DNA of 64,000 nt from the NCBI GenBank assembly GCA_035456105.1, contig DATIDV010000022.1, forward strand, positions 62,001 through 126,000, written 5' to 3'. The notes under the pieces were generated by a model. That model had not been told where the DNA came from. It saw nothing but the letters and a program-made list of their open reading frames with translations, and did not search any database. This DNA is from Viridibacterium sp035456105. Lineage in GTDB: Bacteria; Pseudomonadota; Gammaproteobacteria; Burkholderiales; Rhodocyclaceae. The first letter of the stretch is position 1. Every line of letters begins with the position of its first letter. The position numbers were made by a program, and so were the translations under genes. This document shows positions 52,837-61,598 of this stretch, in pieces.

Positions 52837-54093
52837 CTAATTTTTGCGGATTGCGCCCATGACTTGGGCTCCCAACTGCCTAGTGTTCAAGTCATTGCCG
52901 TTTGCATTTTCAAGATCAATATGCAGTTGTAGAGCGAGCTCACGCAGCACAGGCTTGACTGGCTGTACCGCAAACCCATTCTGCTCAATCTCGATGGTGC
53001 CGTTTTCGCGTTGTCGCAGGACATACGGTCCATAAATAACCGTGTCAGCGATGGCTGAGGTAGGACCGTAGCTGATCGTATCGCCGGAAGGCATTACCTT
53101 GAGGATATTCTCCAGCGCTTCGAGAGTGCGAGTTCCCCATTTGGTTATGAACGCGTATGTTCTTCCGCCGATGTGGAACAGATCTTCGTCTGAGGTATAG
53201 CAAGGCAGCTTCTTCTGTCCAAAAGTGGATAGGAGGTCGGATTCATTGAGGGTGCCTTCGGCGGATGCGAATAGTTTGCCTTTCCACGTCACAACACTTT
53301 CGATGCTATCGGGAGATACTCCTCGCCGCATCGCCTCAGCCACCACTTCGTATATGAGGCGGCGTTTGGGAAGATTGGTCAGTACGATCTCACCAATTGT
53401 AAGATCGTATTTCGTCATGTCCTTGTTTCCCATGCGCGCATCGTCCTGTTCCATCGATTTTTCTCGAACAAGGACTTGATACTGTTCAGCTTCAGGCAAT
53501 GGAATGACTTGGTTGATATCCAGCAGCACCCGATTGTCGATGGTGTGCGGTCGCATTTGCACGCATCGTATGTCTAACCCCTGCTTGTTAAGCCACAAAA
53601 CAGCGGTAGTTAGTTCCTGCGGGAACTCCGCAGATGCGAGAACAATCCTGACAGTTTCGGAGAGCGCGACAGGACCGTCCTCTTCAAGAAACTCTCGGAT
53701 CGATTGTTCGGGATCTTCAGTCGAATTGATCTTACTAAGATACTTGCGATGTGCCTCTACGGCTTGATCGAACCGCATAGTGGAGATCATTGCTGCATAC
53801 CGTAAGGCCTGCAGCTCCATATGTGCTCCATCGTCTCGCTTCAGCTCCACAACAACAAGCCGAGCGTTTTCATCCAAACAAAGAAGATCAATGCGTCTAT
53901 TTGCTCCTACCCAGTCGCCGAACTCCTCCGCGAGAACCATCGTCTTAACACCAGGGGTGATCGCCGCGATATGAGTTCGAACCGCGCGCTGAATGTTCTC
54001 CCGCTCACGAAGGCCCAATTCGGCAAACGTCTTTTGGCCGATGGGTGTCAGCCTATCGTCTGATATTTCGTACAAAGCCATACGTGTGTGCAT
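52837..54093 (-). CDS. NucS/DUF91-like PD-(D/E)XK nuclease
   Basis: 418 aa. N-terminal part resembles NucS-like nuclease domains (MALYEISDDRLTPIGQKTFA onward); the core VGANRRIDLLCLDENARLVV followed by VELKRDDG gives the D...ExK site expected of an active PD-(D/E)XK nuclease. HMELQALRYAAMISTM is also typical. The C-terminal part (about 225-418) is not recognised and may bind DNA or regulate the enzyme. NucS acts in mismatch repair in other phyla; here DNA defence or mobile-element maintenance is as likely. A second ATG four codons in is possible. Confidence 0.8.
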   Translation of the reverse strand: MHTRMALYEISDDRLTPIGQKTFAELGLRERENIQRAVRTHIAAITPGVKTMVLAEEFGDWVGANRRIDLLCLDENARLVVVELKRDDGAHMELQALRYAAMISTMRFDQAVEAHRKYLSKINSTEDPEQSIREFLEEDGPVALSETVRIVLASAEFPQELTTAVLWLNKQGLDIRCVQMRPHTIDNRVLLDINQVIPLPEAEQYQVLVREKSMEQDDARMGNKDMTKYDLTIGEIVLTNLPKRRLIYEVVAEAMRRGVSPDSIESVVTWKGKLFASAEGTLNESDLLSTFGQKKLPCYTSDEDLFHIGGRTYAFITKWGTRTLEALENILKVMPSGDTISYGPTSAIADTVIYGPYVLRQRENGTIEIEQNGFAVQPVKPVLRELALQLHIDLENANGNDLNTRQLGAQVMGAIRKN

Positions 54094-54119
54094 ACGTCTG
54101 TCTGCAATTAGAAAAGCAT

Positions 54120-54340
54120 AGCACCGGTTGGCGATTCACTTGGGTGACGGCCCATCTCGACGGGAAGCTAGCTAACGTGGCGGACGAAATCGGCACCGAC
54201 TCGTACTTCAGCGACTCCACCGTCAAGAACATCGTGAGCGGAGATGTGGTGACCGCTGATTACAAGGGAATGGACGCTTTTTCGTTCGAGCCATATGCAA
54301 TCATCATTAGCTCGATGAACGCACTTCCCAGTTCAGCGTT
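54120..54340 (+). pseudogene. Fragment of a phage/plasmid primase-helicase (D5/SF3 type)
   Basis: About 70 codons read GKLANVADEIGTDSYFSDST, then VKNIVSGDVVTADYKGMDAF and FEPYAIIISSMNALP. This matches the Walker B and sensor region of SF3 helicases fused to phage or plasmid primases (GKLANI-DE, SGD-IT, NALP). The Walker A part, primase domain and C-terminus are missing, and the frame then runs antisense into the LacI gene. A remnant of an integrated element. Confidence 0.75.
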
Positions 54341-54350
54341 CGGGTGTGTT

Positions 54351-55358
54351 TTAGCGTCTGTTCAACTGTGTCGAGGCACGCACCATCAGGCGTGGCTCCA
54401 GCAGTTCCACTGTCGGGCTGAGGTCACCACTTTGGATAGCGCGATGAAGGCGCTCCATCGCGCCGCCTCCGATCTCCTCGCTGCGCATGTCGACAGTCGT
54501 AAGCGAAGGTGTCACGTAGCGAGATACCGGAATGTTGTCGAAGCTCGCCAGCATAACGTCGTCAGGCACCCGCACGCCCAGGTTGTAGAGGCCGTGCAGC
54601 AGGCCGATAGCGACCATGTCGTTATAACAGACGATGGCATCCGGTTTGTAGTCACCGTAGACGAGGTTGGCGGCCACTAGTTCGCCTGCCTCCATGTTCG
54701 GGTTGTCGATGAAGACCTCCCGGATTTCGGCATCGTCGGTGACCGCGCGCAGAGCATTCACACGGTCGGCGTTCCAGACTGACCCGGAATAGCCTACATA
54801 GGTCAGCCGCCTCCGCCCTGCTTCCATGAGGTGGCGGCCAAGCATCTGCGCGGCCTCCCAGCCAAGGATTTGGATTGAAGGCGAGGATACTGGCGAGGTT
54901 GGCTCGTGCATGGTCTGGCCGAACAGTACCGCCGGCTTACCAAGCTGAGAGGGCAGGTCGCGCGCAGTTTCGGGCAGGCGCAGGCTGAGGATCAGACCGT
55001 CGACACGGCGCGCCAGGTCGTCGACTGTTTGCCATGCGTGCGTCATGTCCTCCTTCAAGTCCACCACGATCAGCTTGTAGCCATACTCCTGAGCCTTAAT
55101 GCTGGCTCCGTGAACTATGCTGGTGAAGTGCGGGTTGCGGATATCCAGAACGATCAGCCCGATGGCTCCAAACACTCCGGTAGCCATGCTTCGCGCCACG
55201 GGATTCTGACGGTAGTTCAGGGACGCAACAGCCTCATGCACGCGCGCCTCCAGTTCTGGTTTGAATTGGTAGCGGCGGTTGAGAATCATCGACACCGTCG
55301 CAGTGGAAACACCTGCCGCGGCGGCGACGTCTTTCAGGGTTGCGGGTCGTTTCGACAT
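54351..55358 (-). CDS. LacI-family transcription regulator
   Basis: 335 aa. The helix-turn-helix TLKDVAAAAGVSTATVSMIL is N-terminal, the hinge helix follows (NPVARSMATG), and then a periplasmic-binding-protein-like effector domain (GLIVLDIRNPHFTSIVHGAS; DAIVCYNDMVAIGLLHGLY). Divergent to the TRAP/uronate operon, which it most likely represses; the inducer would be a uronate or related metabolite (inference). A LacI-type operator candidate lies at 55732-55745. Confidence 0.9.
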   Translation of the reverse strand: MSKRPATLKDVAAAAGVSTATVSMILNRRYQFKPELEARVHEAVASLNYRQNPVARSMATGVFGAIGLIVLDIRNPHFTSIVHGASIKAQEYGYKLIVVDLKEDMTHAWQTVDDLARRVDGLILSLRLPETARDLPSQLGKPAVLFGQTMHEPTSPVSSPSIQILGWEAAQMLGRHLMEAGRRRLTYVGYSGSVWNADRVNALRAVTDDAEIREVFIDNPNMEAGELVAANLVYGDYKPDAIVCYNDMVAIGLLHGLYNLGVRVPDDVMLASFDNIPVSRYVTPSLTTVDMRSEEIGGGAMERLHRAIQSGDLSPTVELLEPRLMVRASTQLNRR

Positions 55359-55809
55359 GACGGATTTGGTGTGTTGATGGCAGACGTCTGCGCGGCCTTC
55401 GTGGCTTTTATCAATTTGTTCAAGCAGTGTCGCAGCTTGCCCCTCGCGCTCGTCCAGGTTTCCAGTGCCGCGCTGTGCCGCCCTCTTGGATTTATGCCCT
55501 TAAACGCATCGCAGTCACGGATGCTGGACGAAAGTGGAGCCGCGCGCAAGTTTGCCTGGAAGTGACCCGATGCACCTGGATCATCAATAACTCGATGAAT
55601 ATTGGCATGTATTTCTAATTTTCCAGGCTTTTTGCTTGTATGAAAATGCATTGACTTTCAGAACAAGTCGGCGTTGACGAGCATCAAACATACTAGTATC
55701 CCTAGTGTAAACCCTAGTTTGCACGTATATATTGAAGCGGTTTAATCAATCTGGTCGGTCTGCTACGTGTGTGCCGACATCCGTTGCGGACATTTCTCAG
55801 GAGATCCAA
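55359..55809. other. Divergent regulatory region, LacI gene / TRAP operon
   Basis: About 450 bp. Contains a LacI-type half-palindromic site (55732-55745), a direct repeat CCCTAGT (55700-55706 and 55712-55718), and ACTAG-TATCC-CTAGT (55692-55706). An A+T-rich stretch near 55600-55730 probably contains the promoters. Confidence 0.5.
55732..55745. promoter_or_regulatory. Candidate LacI-family operator
   Basis: TTGAAGCGGTTTAA has the central CG and AAxCGxTT pattern of LacI/GalR operators; five of seven pairs are symmetric. It lies 64 bp before the dctP-like start. Confidence 0.5.
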
Positions 55810-56781
55810 ATGAAGATGAAAAAACTGTCCATCGTTGCAGCTTTGTGCGCGACGATCTTTGCCGGCGCCGTGCAGGCGCGTGACTTTCGGTCGGCAGACG
55901 TGCATCCGCGCGACTATCCGACCGTGCAGGCGGTCGATTACATGGGCAAGCTGATCAACGAAAAGACCAAGGGCAAGTACGGCATCAAGGTGTTCGTGAA
56001 TAGTACGCTGGGCTCCGAAAAGGACGTCGTCGAGCAGGTGAAGATCGGTACGCTGGACATGGCGCGCTTCAGCATCAGCTCCTTCCACGGAATCGTCCCG
56101 GAAACGCAGGTGCCGTCCTTCCCGTTCATCTTCCGCGACAACGCACACTTCCAGAAGGTGATCCGCGGCCCGGTGGGCGACGAGATCCTGGCCAGCTTCG
56201 AGAAGGCTGGCTTCGTCGGCCTCGCGCTGTATGACGCAGGTGCCCGTTCGGTCTACGCCACCAAGCCAGTGCGCAAGCCAGCCGACATGAAGGGCATGAA
56301 GATCCGCGTGATCTCGTCCGACCTGTTCGTCAATATGATCCAGGCTCTGGGCGGCTCGCCGATCCCCATCCCGACCGCCGAGGTCTACACCGCCATGCGA
56401 ACAGGCCTGGTGGAAGCGGCCGAGAACAACTACCCGACCTACGAGACGGCGCGTCACTACGAAGTCGCCACCTATTTCAGCGAGACTCAGCACACCCGCA
56501 TTCCGGAAGTGGTGGTCTTCTCGAAGAAGGTGTGGGACACCCTGTCGCCGGAAGAGCAGAAGATCATTCGAGAAGCGGCCAAGGCTTCAGTTGATTACTA
56601 CCAGAAGCTGTGGGACGCCAAGATGGTCGCTTCCAAGAAGATCCTGACTGACGCCAAAGTCAACTTCGTTGAAGACGTCGACCACGACGCCTTCGTGGCG
56701 CTCGAAAAGCCCGTATGGGACAAGTTCGCCGTCACCCCCGAAGCCAAGTCCCTCGTAAAGAAAATCGTCGAGGTCAAGTGA
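55810..56781 (+). CDS. TRAP transporter solute-binding protein (DctP family)
   Basis: Periplasmic protein, 323 aa, with a signal peptide (LSIVAALCATIFAGAVQA). The mature start SADVHPRDYPTVQAV resembles TRAP binding proteins known to bind uronates, and the conserved PADMKGMKIRV and NNYPTYETARHY regions are present. AGGAG precedes the ATG. First gene of a probable six-gene operon with the TRAP permeases, oligogalacturonide lyase, fructuronate reductase and ManD; the substrate is inferred from this context. Confidence 0.9.
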   Translation: MKMKKLSIVAALCATIFAGAVQARDFRSADVHPRDYPTVQAVDYMGKLINEKTKGKYGIKVFVNSTLGSEKDVVEQVKIGTLDMARFSISSFHGIVPETQVPSFPFIFRDNAHFQKVIRGPVGDEILASFEKAGFVGLALYDAGARSVYATKPVRKPADMKGMKIRVISSDLFVNMIQALGGSPIPIPTAEVYTAMRTGLVEAAENNYPTYETARHYEVATYFSETQHTRIPEVVVFSKKVWDTLSPEEQKIIREAAKASVDYYQKLWDAKMVASKKILTDAKVNFVEDVDHDAFVALEKPVWDKFAVTPEAKSLVKKIVEVK

Positions 56782-56869
56782 GGCTTGCAGTAGGACCATC
56801 GCGGTCCGTATGAAACGGCAGGAGGGGCGCAATGTTTCCGTGCGTCCCTCACCTTTCGGGGAGAGTGGA

Positions 56870-57364
56870 ATGAACTGGTTAACCAGTCTTAATGCCAGGT
56901 TGTCACGGATGGCGATGTACATCGCCGTGACGGCCTTGCTCAGCATTACTGCGCTTGTTCTGTTTGGCGTGGTGATGCGCTACGTGTTTCATGACGCACC
57001 ACCCTACGTGGAGCAGCTCGCGCTGATCCTCGTGATTTCGGTGGCGATGTTTGCAGCCTCGGCCGGTGTGCGGGAAGCCGGCCACATCGGGATGGATTCA
57101 TTGGTGGTGATCCTGCCGAAGAAGGCGCAGTTCGCTATCGGCGTCATTGTCGGCCTTCTCAGCGTCCTGTTCGGCGCTGTGCTGTTTGCCGGCAGTCTTC
57201 AGATGGCCATGGCCGTCTACAACAACATGATTCCTACGCTGGGAATCTCGGAGGCGGTGCGGTACACGCCCTGCGTCATTGCAGGCGTGCTCATCGTGCT
57301 GTTCTCGATCGAGCATCTCATCGCCATGTTCACCGGCAAGGAAGTGGAGCCATCATGGTACTAG
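56870..57364 (+). CDS. TRAP transporter small permease (DctQ family)
   Basis: 164 aa with four membrane helices (AVTALLSITALVLFGVVMRYV; LALILVISVAMFAASAGV; AIGVIVGLLSVLFGAVLF; TPCVIAGVLIVLFSIEHLI). The motif PPYVEQLALIL is typical of DctQ. The ATG at 56870 is used; the end overlaps the large permease by 10 bp. Confidence 0.9.
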   Translation: MNWLTSLNARLSRMAMYIAVTALLSITALVLFGVVMRYVFHDAPPYVEQLALILVISVAMFAASAGVREAGHIGMDSLVVILPKKAQFAIGVIVGLLSVLFGAVLFAGSLQMAMAVYNNMIPTLGISEAVRYTPCVIAGVLIVLFSIEHLIAMFTGKEVEPSWY

Positions 57365-58707
57365 CCGTCCTTTCTCTGAGCTTTCTGCTCTTCCTGCTGC
57401 TTGGCTTGCCGGTCGCCTTTGCGATTGCCCTGAGTTGCATCCTGGCCTTCATCATGGAAGGTCTGCCTTTTGCCACTGCATTCCAGTCGATGGTTTCGGG
57501 CATGAACGTATTCTCGTTCCTGGCCATACCGTTTTTCATCTTCTCGGGCGAAATCATGCTTCACGGCGGTATCGCCGAGAAGATCGTGAACTTTGCGCGC
57601 AATCTGGTCGGACACTGGCGCGGTGGTCTGGGCATGGCCAACGTCATGGCGTGCACGCTTTTCGGTGGGGTCTCCGGCTCGCCTGGTGCTGACGTTTCGG
57701 CCATGGGCGGCGTGATGATCCCGATGATGAAGAAAGAGGGCTACAGCGCCGACTACGCGGTCAACGTCACGACGCATGCGGCACTAACCGGCGCGTTGAT
57801 GCCGACCTCGCACAACCTCATCATCTATGCCTTCGCCGCTCAGAGCGCGAGCGGCTTGGTCAATGGCAAGATGGTGCGTGGCGTGTCGATTGGCGACCTC
57901 ATGTTCGCCGGTTTGCTACCTGTCGTCTGCCTGATGGGGTGCATGCTGTTCGCCGCCTACTGGGTTGCCGTCAAGAATGGCTTCCCGAAGCGCGCCGACG
58001 GTAGCGCCTCGCTGAGCGTCTTCCCCGGCTGGAACGCCGTGTTGATGTCCTTCGTCGCGGCCTTGCCGGGTCTGTTCGTCGTTGCCATCATCCTGGGCTG
58101 CATCATCGGCGGTGTAACCACTGCGACCGAGGCCGCCGGTATTGCCGTGTGTTATTCGCTGCTGCTGACCTTCGTGGTCTACCGCACGATGAACTGGAAG
58201 AAGCTGATGCTGGCCTCTGCCAAGGCAGCCAAGACCACAGGCATCGTGCTGCTGCTGATCGGCGTGTCTGCCATCCTTCAATGGCAAATGGCCTTTCTCG
58301 AGCTGCCGGAGTTGACGGCTGAGCTGTTGCTGCGCGCGACCGACAATCCGCTGGTGATGTTCGCGCTGATCAACATCATCCTGTTCCTGCTCGGCACCTT
58401 CATGGATATGGCAGCCACCATCCTGATCTGCACACCGCTGTTCCTTCCGCTGGCCATGCAAATGGGCATGGGCCCGGTGCAGTTCGGTATGGTGCTGCTG
58501 CTCAATTGTGCGCTGGGTCTCAATACCCCGCCGGTGGGCACCGTGCAGTTCATCGGCTGTGCCATCGGTGGCGTGTCGGTGGGGCAGGTAATGCGCACCA
58601 TCACGCCGTTCTATCTGGCCTTGGTCGTTGCGATGGCCGTGGTGACCTACGTCCCCGCCTTCTCGACCTGGTTGCCCAGCCTGATCACCGGGCACACAGT
58701 GTTGTAG
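57355..58707 (+). CDS. TRAP transporter large permease (DctM family)
   Basis: 450 aa, about twelve membrane helices; couples uptake to the Na+ gradient. Typical segments: LLLGLPVAFAIALSC, PFFIFSGEIMLHGGIAEKIV, LFGGVSGSPGADVSAMGGVM, GGVTTATEAAGIAV and LNTPPVGTVQFIGCAIG. Overlaps the small permease by 10 bp. Confidence 0.93.
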   Translation: MVLAVLSLSFLLFLLLGLPVAFAIALSCILAFIMEGLPFATAFQSMVSGMNVFSFLAIPFFIFSGEIMLHGGIAEKIVNFARNLVGHWRGGLGMANVMACTLFGGVSGSPGADVSAMGGVMIPMMKKEGYSADYAVNVTTHAALTGALMPTSHNLIIYAFAAQSASGLVNGKMVRGVSIGDLMFAGLLPVVCLMGCMLFAAYWVAVKNGFPKRADGSASLSVFPGWNAVLMSFVAALPGLFVVAIILGCIIGGVTTATEAAGIAVCYSLLLTFVVYRTMNWKKLMLASAKAAKTTGIVLLLIGVSAILQWQMAFLELPELTAELLLRATDNPLVMFALINIILFLLGTFMDMAATILICTPLFLPLAMQMGMGPVQFGMVLLLNCALGLNTPPVGTVQFIGCAIGGVSVGQVMRTITPFYLALVVAMAVVTYVPAFSTWLPSLITGHTVL

Positions 58708-58776
58708 AACGTACCGACCCACGCAGCATCGCTGCGTGGGTCGTCCGTCCGCCGCCCCCGCGAGGAGTCCGCTGCA

Positions 58777-60024
58777 ATGAGTCGTCCCCACCCTCTCACG
58801 CCCGCGCTCATCACGCCCGCGCTCATCACCACCGGCGCAGAGTCCAACGATCAACTTCTTTACTTCACCAGTTCCAGCCTGTCGGCCGACGACAGTTGCC
58901 TGGTGTTCATCAGTGACCGCAACGGTCATCCGAACCTGTACCTCAAGCGTCTGCCCGATGGCCAAGAGCAGCAGCTCAGCGCCAATACCGAGGGCACGCT
59001 GAAGTCCTATGTCTACTTCAACGGCAACCCGCGCCGTGGCTTCGGCAAGGCCAGCGTCAGCTTCGACGCCGTCGGCCGCAAGCTGTACTACCTGCAAGGC
59101 GACGACATCGTCTGCTGCACGCTCGACGGAAAGCGTCGAGTGGTCGGGCAGATTCCGGCTGACCAGGTGACCGCCTTCACACACGTTTCTGCTGATGGCA
59201 CGCGTCTATGCATTCCGACTACAGACGCAAGGGCGCTGGAAGCCGACAGCTTCATCGATGACAGTCCTGGTTACAGCGTGGGCGACGGTGAGAAGAAGAA
59301 CGAGGTGATCGCCGACAAACCGGACTACGACATCGATGCGCGCGTACAGGAAGAGAACCTCAACTCCTGGTTGAATGTTTATGACACGCAGAGCGGAGAG
59401 TTACTCAAGCGCGAGCGAGTCAATCGAGCCTGGATCACGCACGTGCAATTCAGCCCGGTCGATCCGGAGGTGATCCTCTATAACCACGAGTGGCCCGGCG
59501 ACTGTGGCATCCGTCGTATGTGGATCTGGAACGGCCGCGAGCATATCCGCCTGCGCTGCGAAGGCGAAGGCCGGGCGCGCGGCGACTGGACCTGCCACGA
59601 AATGTGGGAAGCCGACGGCAGCCACATCATCTATCACGGCAAATACGAGAACGGTCTGGCTTACATCGGCCGGGTCGACCCGCAGGGCCTCAATCCGGTG
59701 GAGATCCCCTTGCCTGCGGCCTATCACCGCTATGGTCATTTCACTGCCGGTAACCGTCATGGCAACTGGCTGGTCTCCGACGGTTACTACCACCCCGACG
59801 GTGTGCCGGAGAACGAAAACTGGGGGGGTGAGTGGATATGTGTGCAGAAGGTTGACTGGGCGCGCGGCCGCATCGAATGGCTACCGCTGTGCCCGCACCG
59901 CTCCATCTGGGACTGCCAGGACAGTCATCCGCACCCGATCTTCAGTCATGCCGACGACGCCATCTTCTTTACTTCGAATGCCAGCGGCCGTCGTGCTGTC
60001 TACCGCGTCCGTGTGCCTGCCTGA
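58777..60024 (+). CDS. ogl: Oligogalacturonide lyase, PL22
   Basis: Cytoplasmic lyase (415 aa, beta-propeller fold) converting unsaturated digalacturonate and short oligogalacturonides to 5-keto-4-deoxyuronate. Typical blocks: LVFISDRNGHPNLYL, NHEWPGDCGIRRMWIWNG, RGDWTCHEMWEADGSHIIYH, and SIWDCQDSHPHPIFSHADDA. The His-rich DSHPHP and FHTAGNRH-like region holds the predicted Mn-binding residues. No signal peptide, so it acts after import. AGGAG precedes the ATG, about 70 bp after the TRAP permease. Confidence 0.93.
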   Translation: MSRPHPLTPALITPALITTGAESNDQLLYFTSSSLSADDSCLVFISDRNGHPNLYLKRLPDGQEQQLSANTEGTLKSYVYFNGNPRRGFGKASVSFDAVGRKLYYLQGDDIVCCTLDGKRRVVGQIPADQVTAFTHVSADGTRLCIPTTDARALEADSFIDDSPGYSVGDGEKKNEVIADKPDYDIDARVQEENLNSWLNVYDTQSGELLKRERVNRAWITHVQFSPVDPEVILYNHEWPGDCGIRRMWIWNGREHIRLRCEGEGRARGDWTCHEMWEADGSHIIYHGKYENGLAYIGRVDPQGLNPVEIPLPAAYHRYGHFTAGNRHGNWLVSDGYYHPDGVPENENWGGEWICVQKVDWARGRIEWLPLCPHRSIWDCQDSHPHPIFSHADDAIFFTSNASGRRAVYRVRVPA

Positions 60025-60068
60025 GCCACGCCGATACGATCCATTTCTATCAGGATGAGAATCCCGCC

Positions 60069-61550
60069 ATGAAACGCATCACACAGTTCGACGCTCTCCC
60101 TGCTGACGTCATTCGCCCTCGCTACGATCGCCAGGCCCTGAAGATACGCATCGCGCACATCGGCTTCGGCGCCTTTCACCGCGGTCACCAATCTGTTTAT
60201 GCCGATGTCTTGGCGCAGGAGCATGGCAGCGACTGGGGTTACTGCGAGATCAACCTGATCGGCGGTGAGCGTCAGATTGCCGATATCCGCGAACAAGACC
60301 TGCTGTTCACTGTGGCGGAAATGGCGCCCGGCCAGTGGAACAGCCGCGTTGTGGGTGTGGCACGTCAGGCGCTGCATGCGAGCGTCGACGGCCTCGAAGC
60401 GGTGTTCGACGCCTTGTGCGGCCACGACGTGGCCATCGTCTCGATCACCGTAACCGAGAAGGGCTATTGCCACCATCCGGCCAGCGGTCAACTCGACCAA
60501 GGCCATCCCCTGATCCAGCATGACATGGCTCACCCCGGCGCTCCGCAGTCGACCCCCGGCGTCATCGTCGAAGCCCTGCGCCGTCGCCGCGCACGCGGAC
60601 TGGCGCCCTTCAGCGTCATGTCCTGCGACAACATGCCTGAGAATGGCCATGTCACGCACAACGTGGTGGTCGGCCTGGCGCGCGCGCAAGATCCAGAGCT
60701 GGCGGAATGGATCGACGCCCATGTGAGCTTCCCGTCCACGATGGTCGACCGCATCGTTCCCGCTGTGACGCCCGACACACTGGCCAAGGTTCGCGGGCTG
60801 CTGGGCGGCATCGACGACCCCGCCGCAGTGGCCGGCGAGCCCTTCCGACAGTGGGTCATCGAGGACAAGTTTGTGGCTGGTCGTCCGGCCTGGGAGAAGG
60901 CCGGCGCCGAACTAGTCGCCGACGTGTTGCCTTACGAGGAAATGAAGTTACGCATGCTCAACGGCAGCCACAGCTTCCTCGCCTACCTGGGCTACCTGGG
61001 CGGTTACGCGCACATTTGCGACTGCATGGAAGACGCCGACTACGCCAGCGCAGCGCGCGCGCTAATGGTGCAAGAGCAGGCCCCTACCTTGCGTGTGAGC
61101 GGGGGGGACCTGGCGGCCTACGCTGATCTGCTCATCGAGCGCTATCGCAACAACGAGCTCAAGCACCGCACCTGGCAGATCGCCATGGACGGTAGCCAGA
61201 AACTGCCGCAGCGCATGCTTGACTCGATCCGCTGGCATCTCGCCCGCGGTAGCCGCTTTGATCACTTGGCGCTAGGCGTGGCGGCGTGGATGCGCTATGT
61301 CGGCGGCATCGACGAGAAGGGCCAGCCCATCGAGATCAGCGATCCCTTGCGAGAGGCGATCGCCGCCAAGGTAGCGGGTAGCACCGAAGGCAGCGCACGG
61401 GTCCGCGCATTGTTATCACTGGCGGCCATCTTCGGCCAGGACCTGCCCGCGAACGAGGCCTTCGTGAATGCCGTGAGCCGTGCCTACGAATCGTTGCTGA
61501 CTGTCGGTGCGCGCGAGACCGTGCGCAGACTCAATCGCCACCAGGGCTGA
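60069..61550 (+). CDS. uxuB: Mannitol-dehydrogenase-family oxidoreductase, probable fructuronate reductase
   Basis: 493 aa, NAD-dependent, long-chain mannitol dehydrogenase family. Rossmann start IAHIGFGAFHRGHQSVYADV, middle SCDNMPENGHVTHNVVVGLA, and the catalytic segment KLRMLNGSHSFLAYLG with Lys, Asn and His. Members include mannitol dehydrogenase, UxaB and UxuB; the placement before ManD makes fructuronate reductase (to D-mannonate) the most likely function. Starts 45 bp after the oligogalacturonide lyase. Confidence 0.87.
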   Translation: MKRITQFDALPADVIRPRYDRQALKIRIAHIGFGAFHRGHQSVYADVLAQEHGSDWGYCEINLIGGERQIADIREQDLLFTVAEMAPGQWNSRVVGVARQALHASVDGLEAVFDALCGHDVAIVSITVTEKGYCHHPASGQLDQGHPLIQHDMAHPGAPQSTPGVIVEALRRRRARGLAPFSVMSCDNMPENGHVTHNVVVGLARAQDPELAEWIDAHVSFPSTMVDRIVPAVTPDTLAKVRGLLGGIDDPAAVAGEPFRQWVIEDKFVAGRPAWEKAGAELVADVLPYEEMKLRMLNGSHSFLAYLGYLGGYAHICDCMEDADYASAARALMVQEQAPTLRVSGGDLAAYADLLIERYRNNELKHRTWQIAMDGSQKLPQRMLDSIRWHLARGSRFDHLALGVAAWMRYVGGIDEKGQPIEISDPLREAIAAKVAGSTEGSARVRALLSLAAIFGQDLPANEAFVNAVSRAYESLLTVGARETVRRLNRHQG

Positions 61551-61598
61551 TCTACAGCCTTCCCGAATCCAACTCTGATACCGAAAAGTAGAGCAATC

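Noticed and set aside
54045..54680. A 211-codon plus-strand gene
   Set aside because: Only codons about 25-95 match a known family (primase-helicase); the rest is antisense to the LacI gene, so it is a remnant.
57916..59184. Long minus-strand frame opposite the TRAP permease and PL22 genes
   Set aside because: Composition (His, Gln, Arg-rich) and lack of domains mark it as the antisense of real genes.
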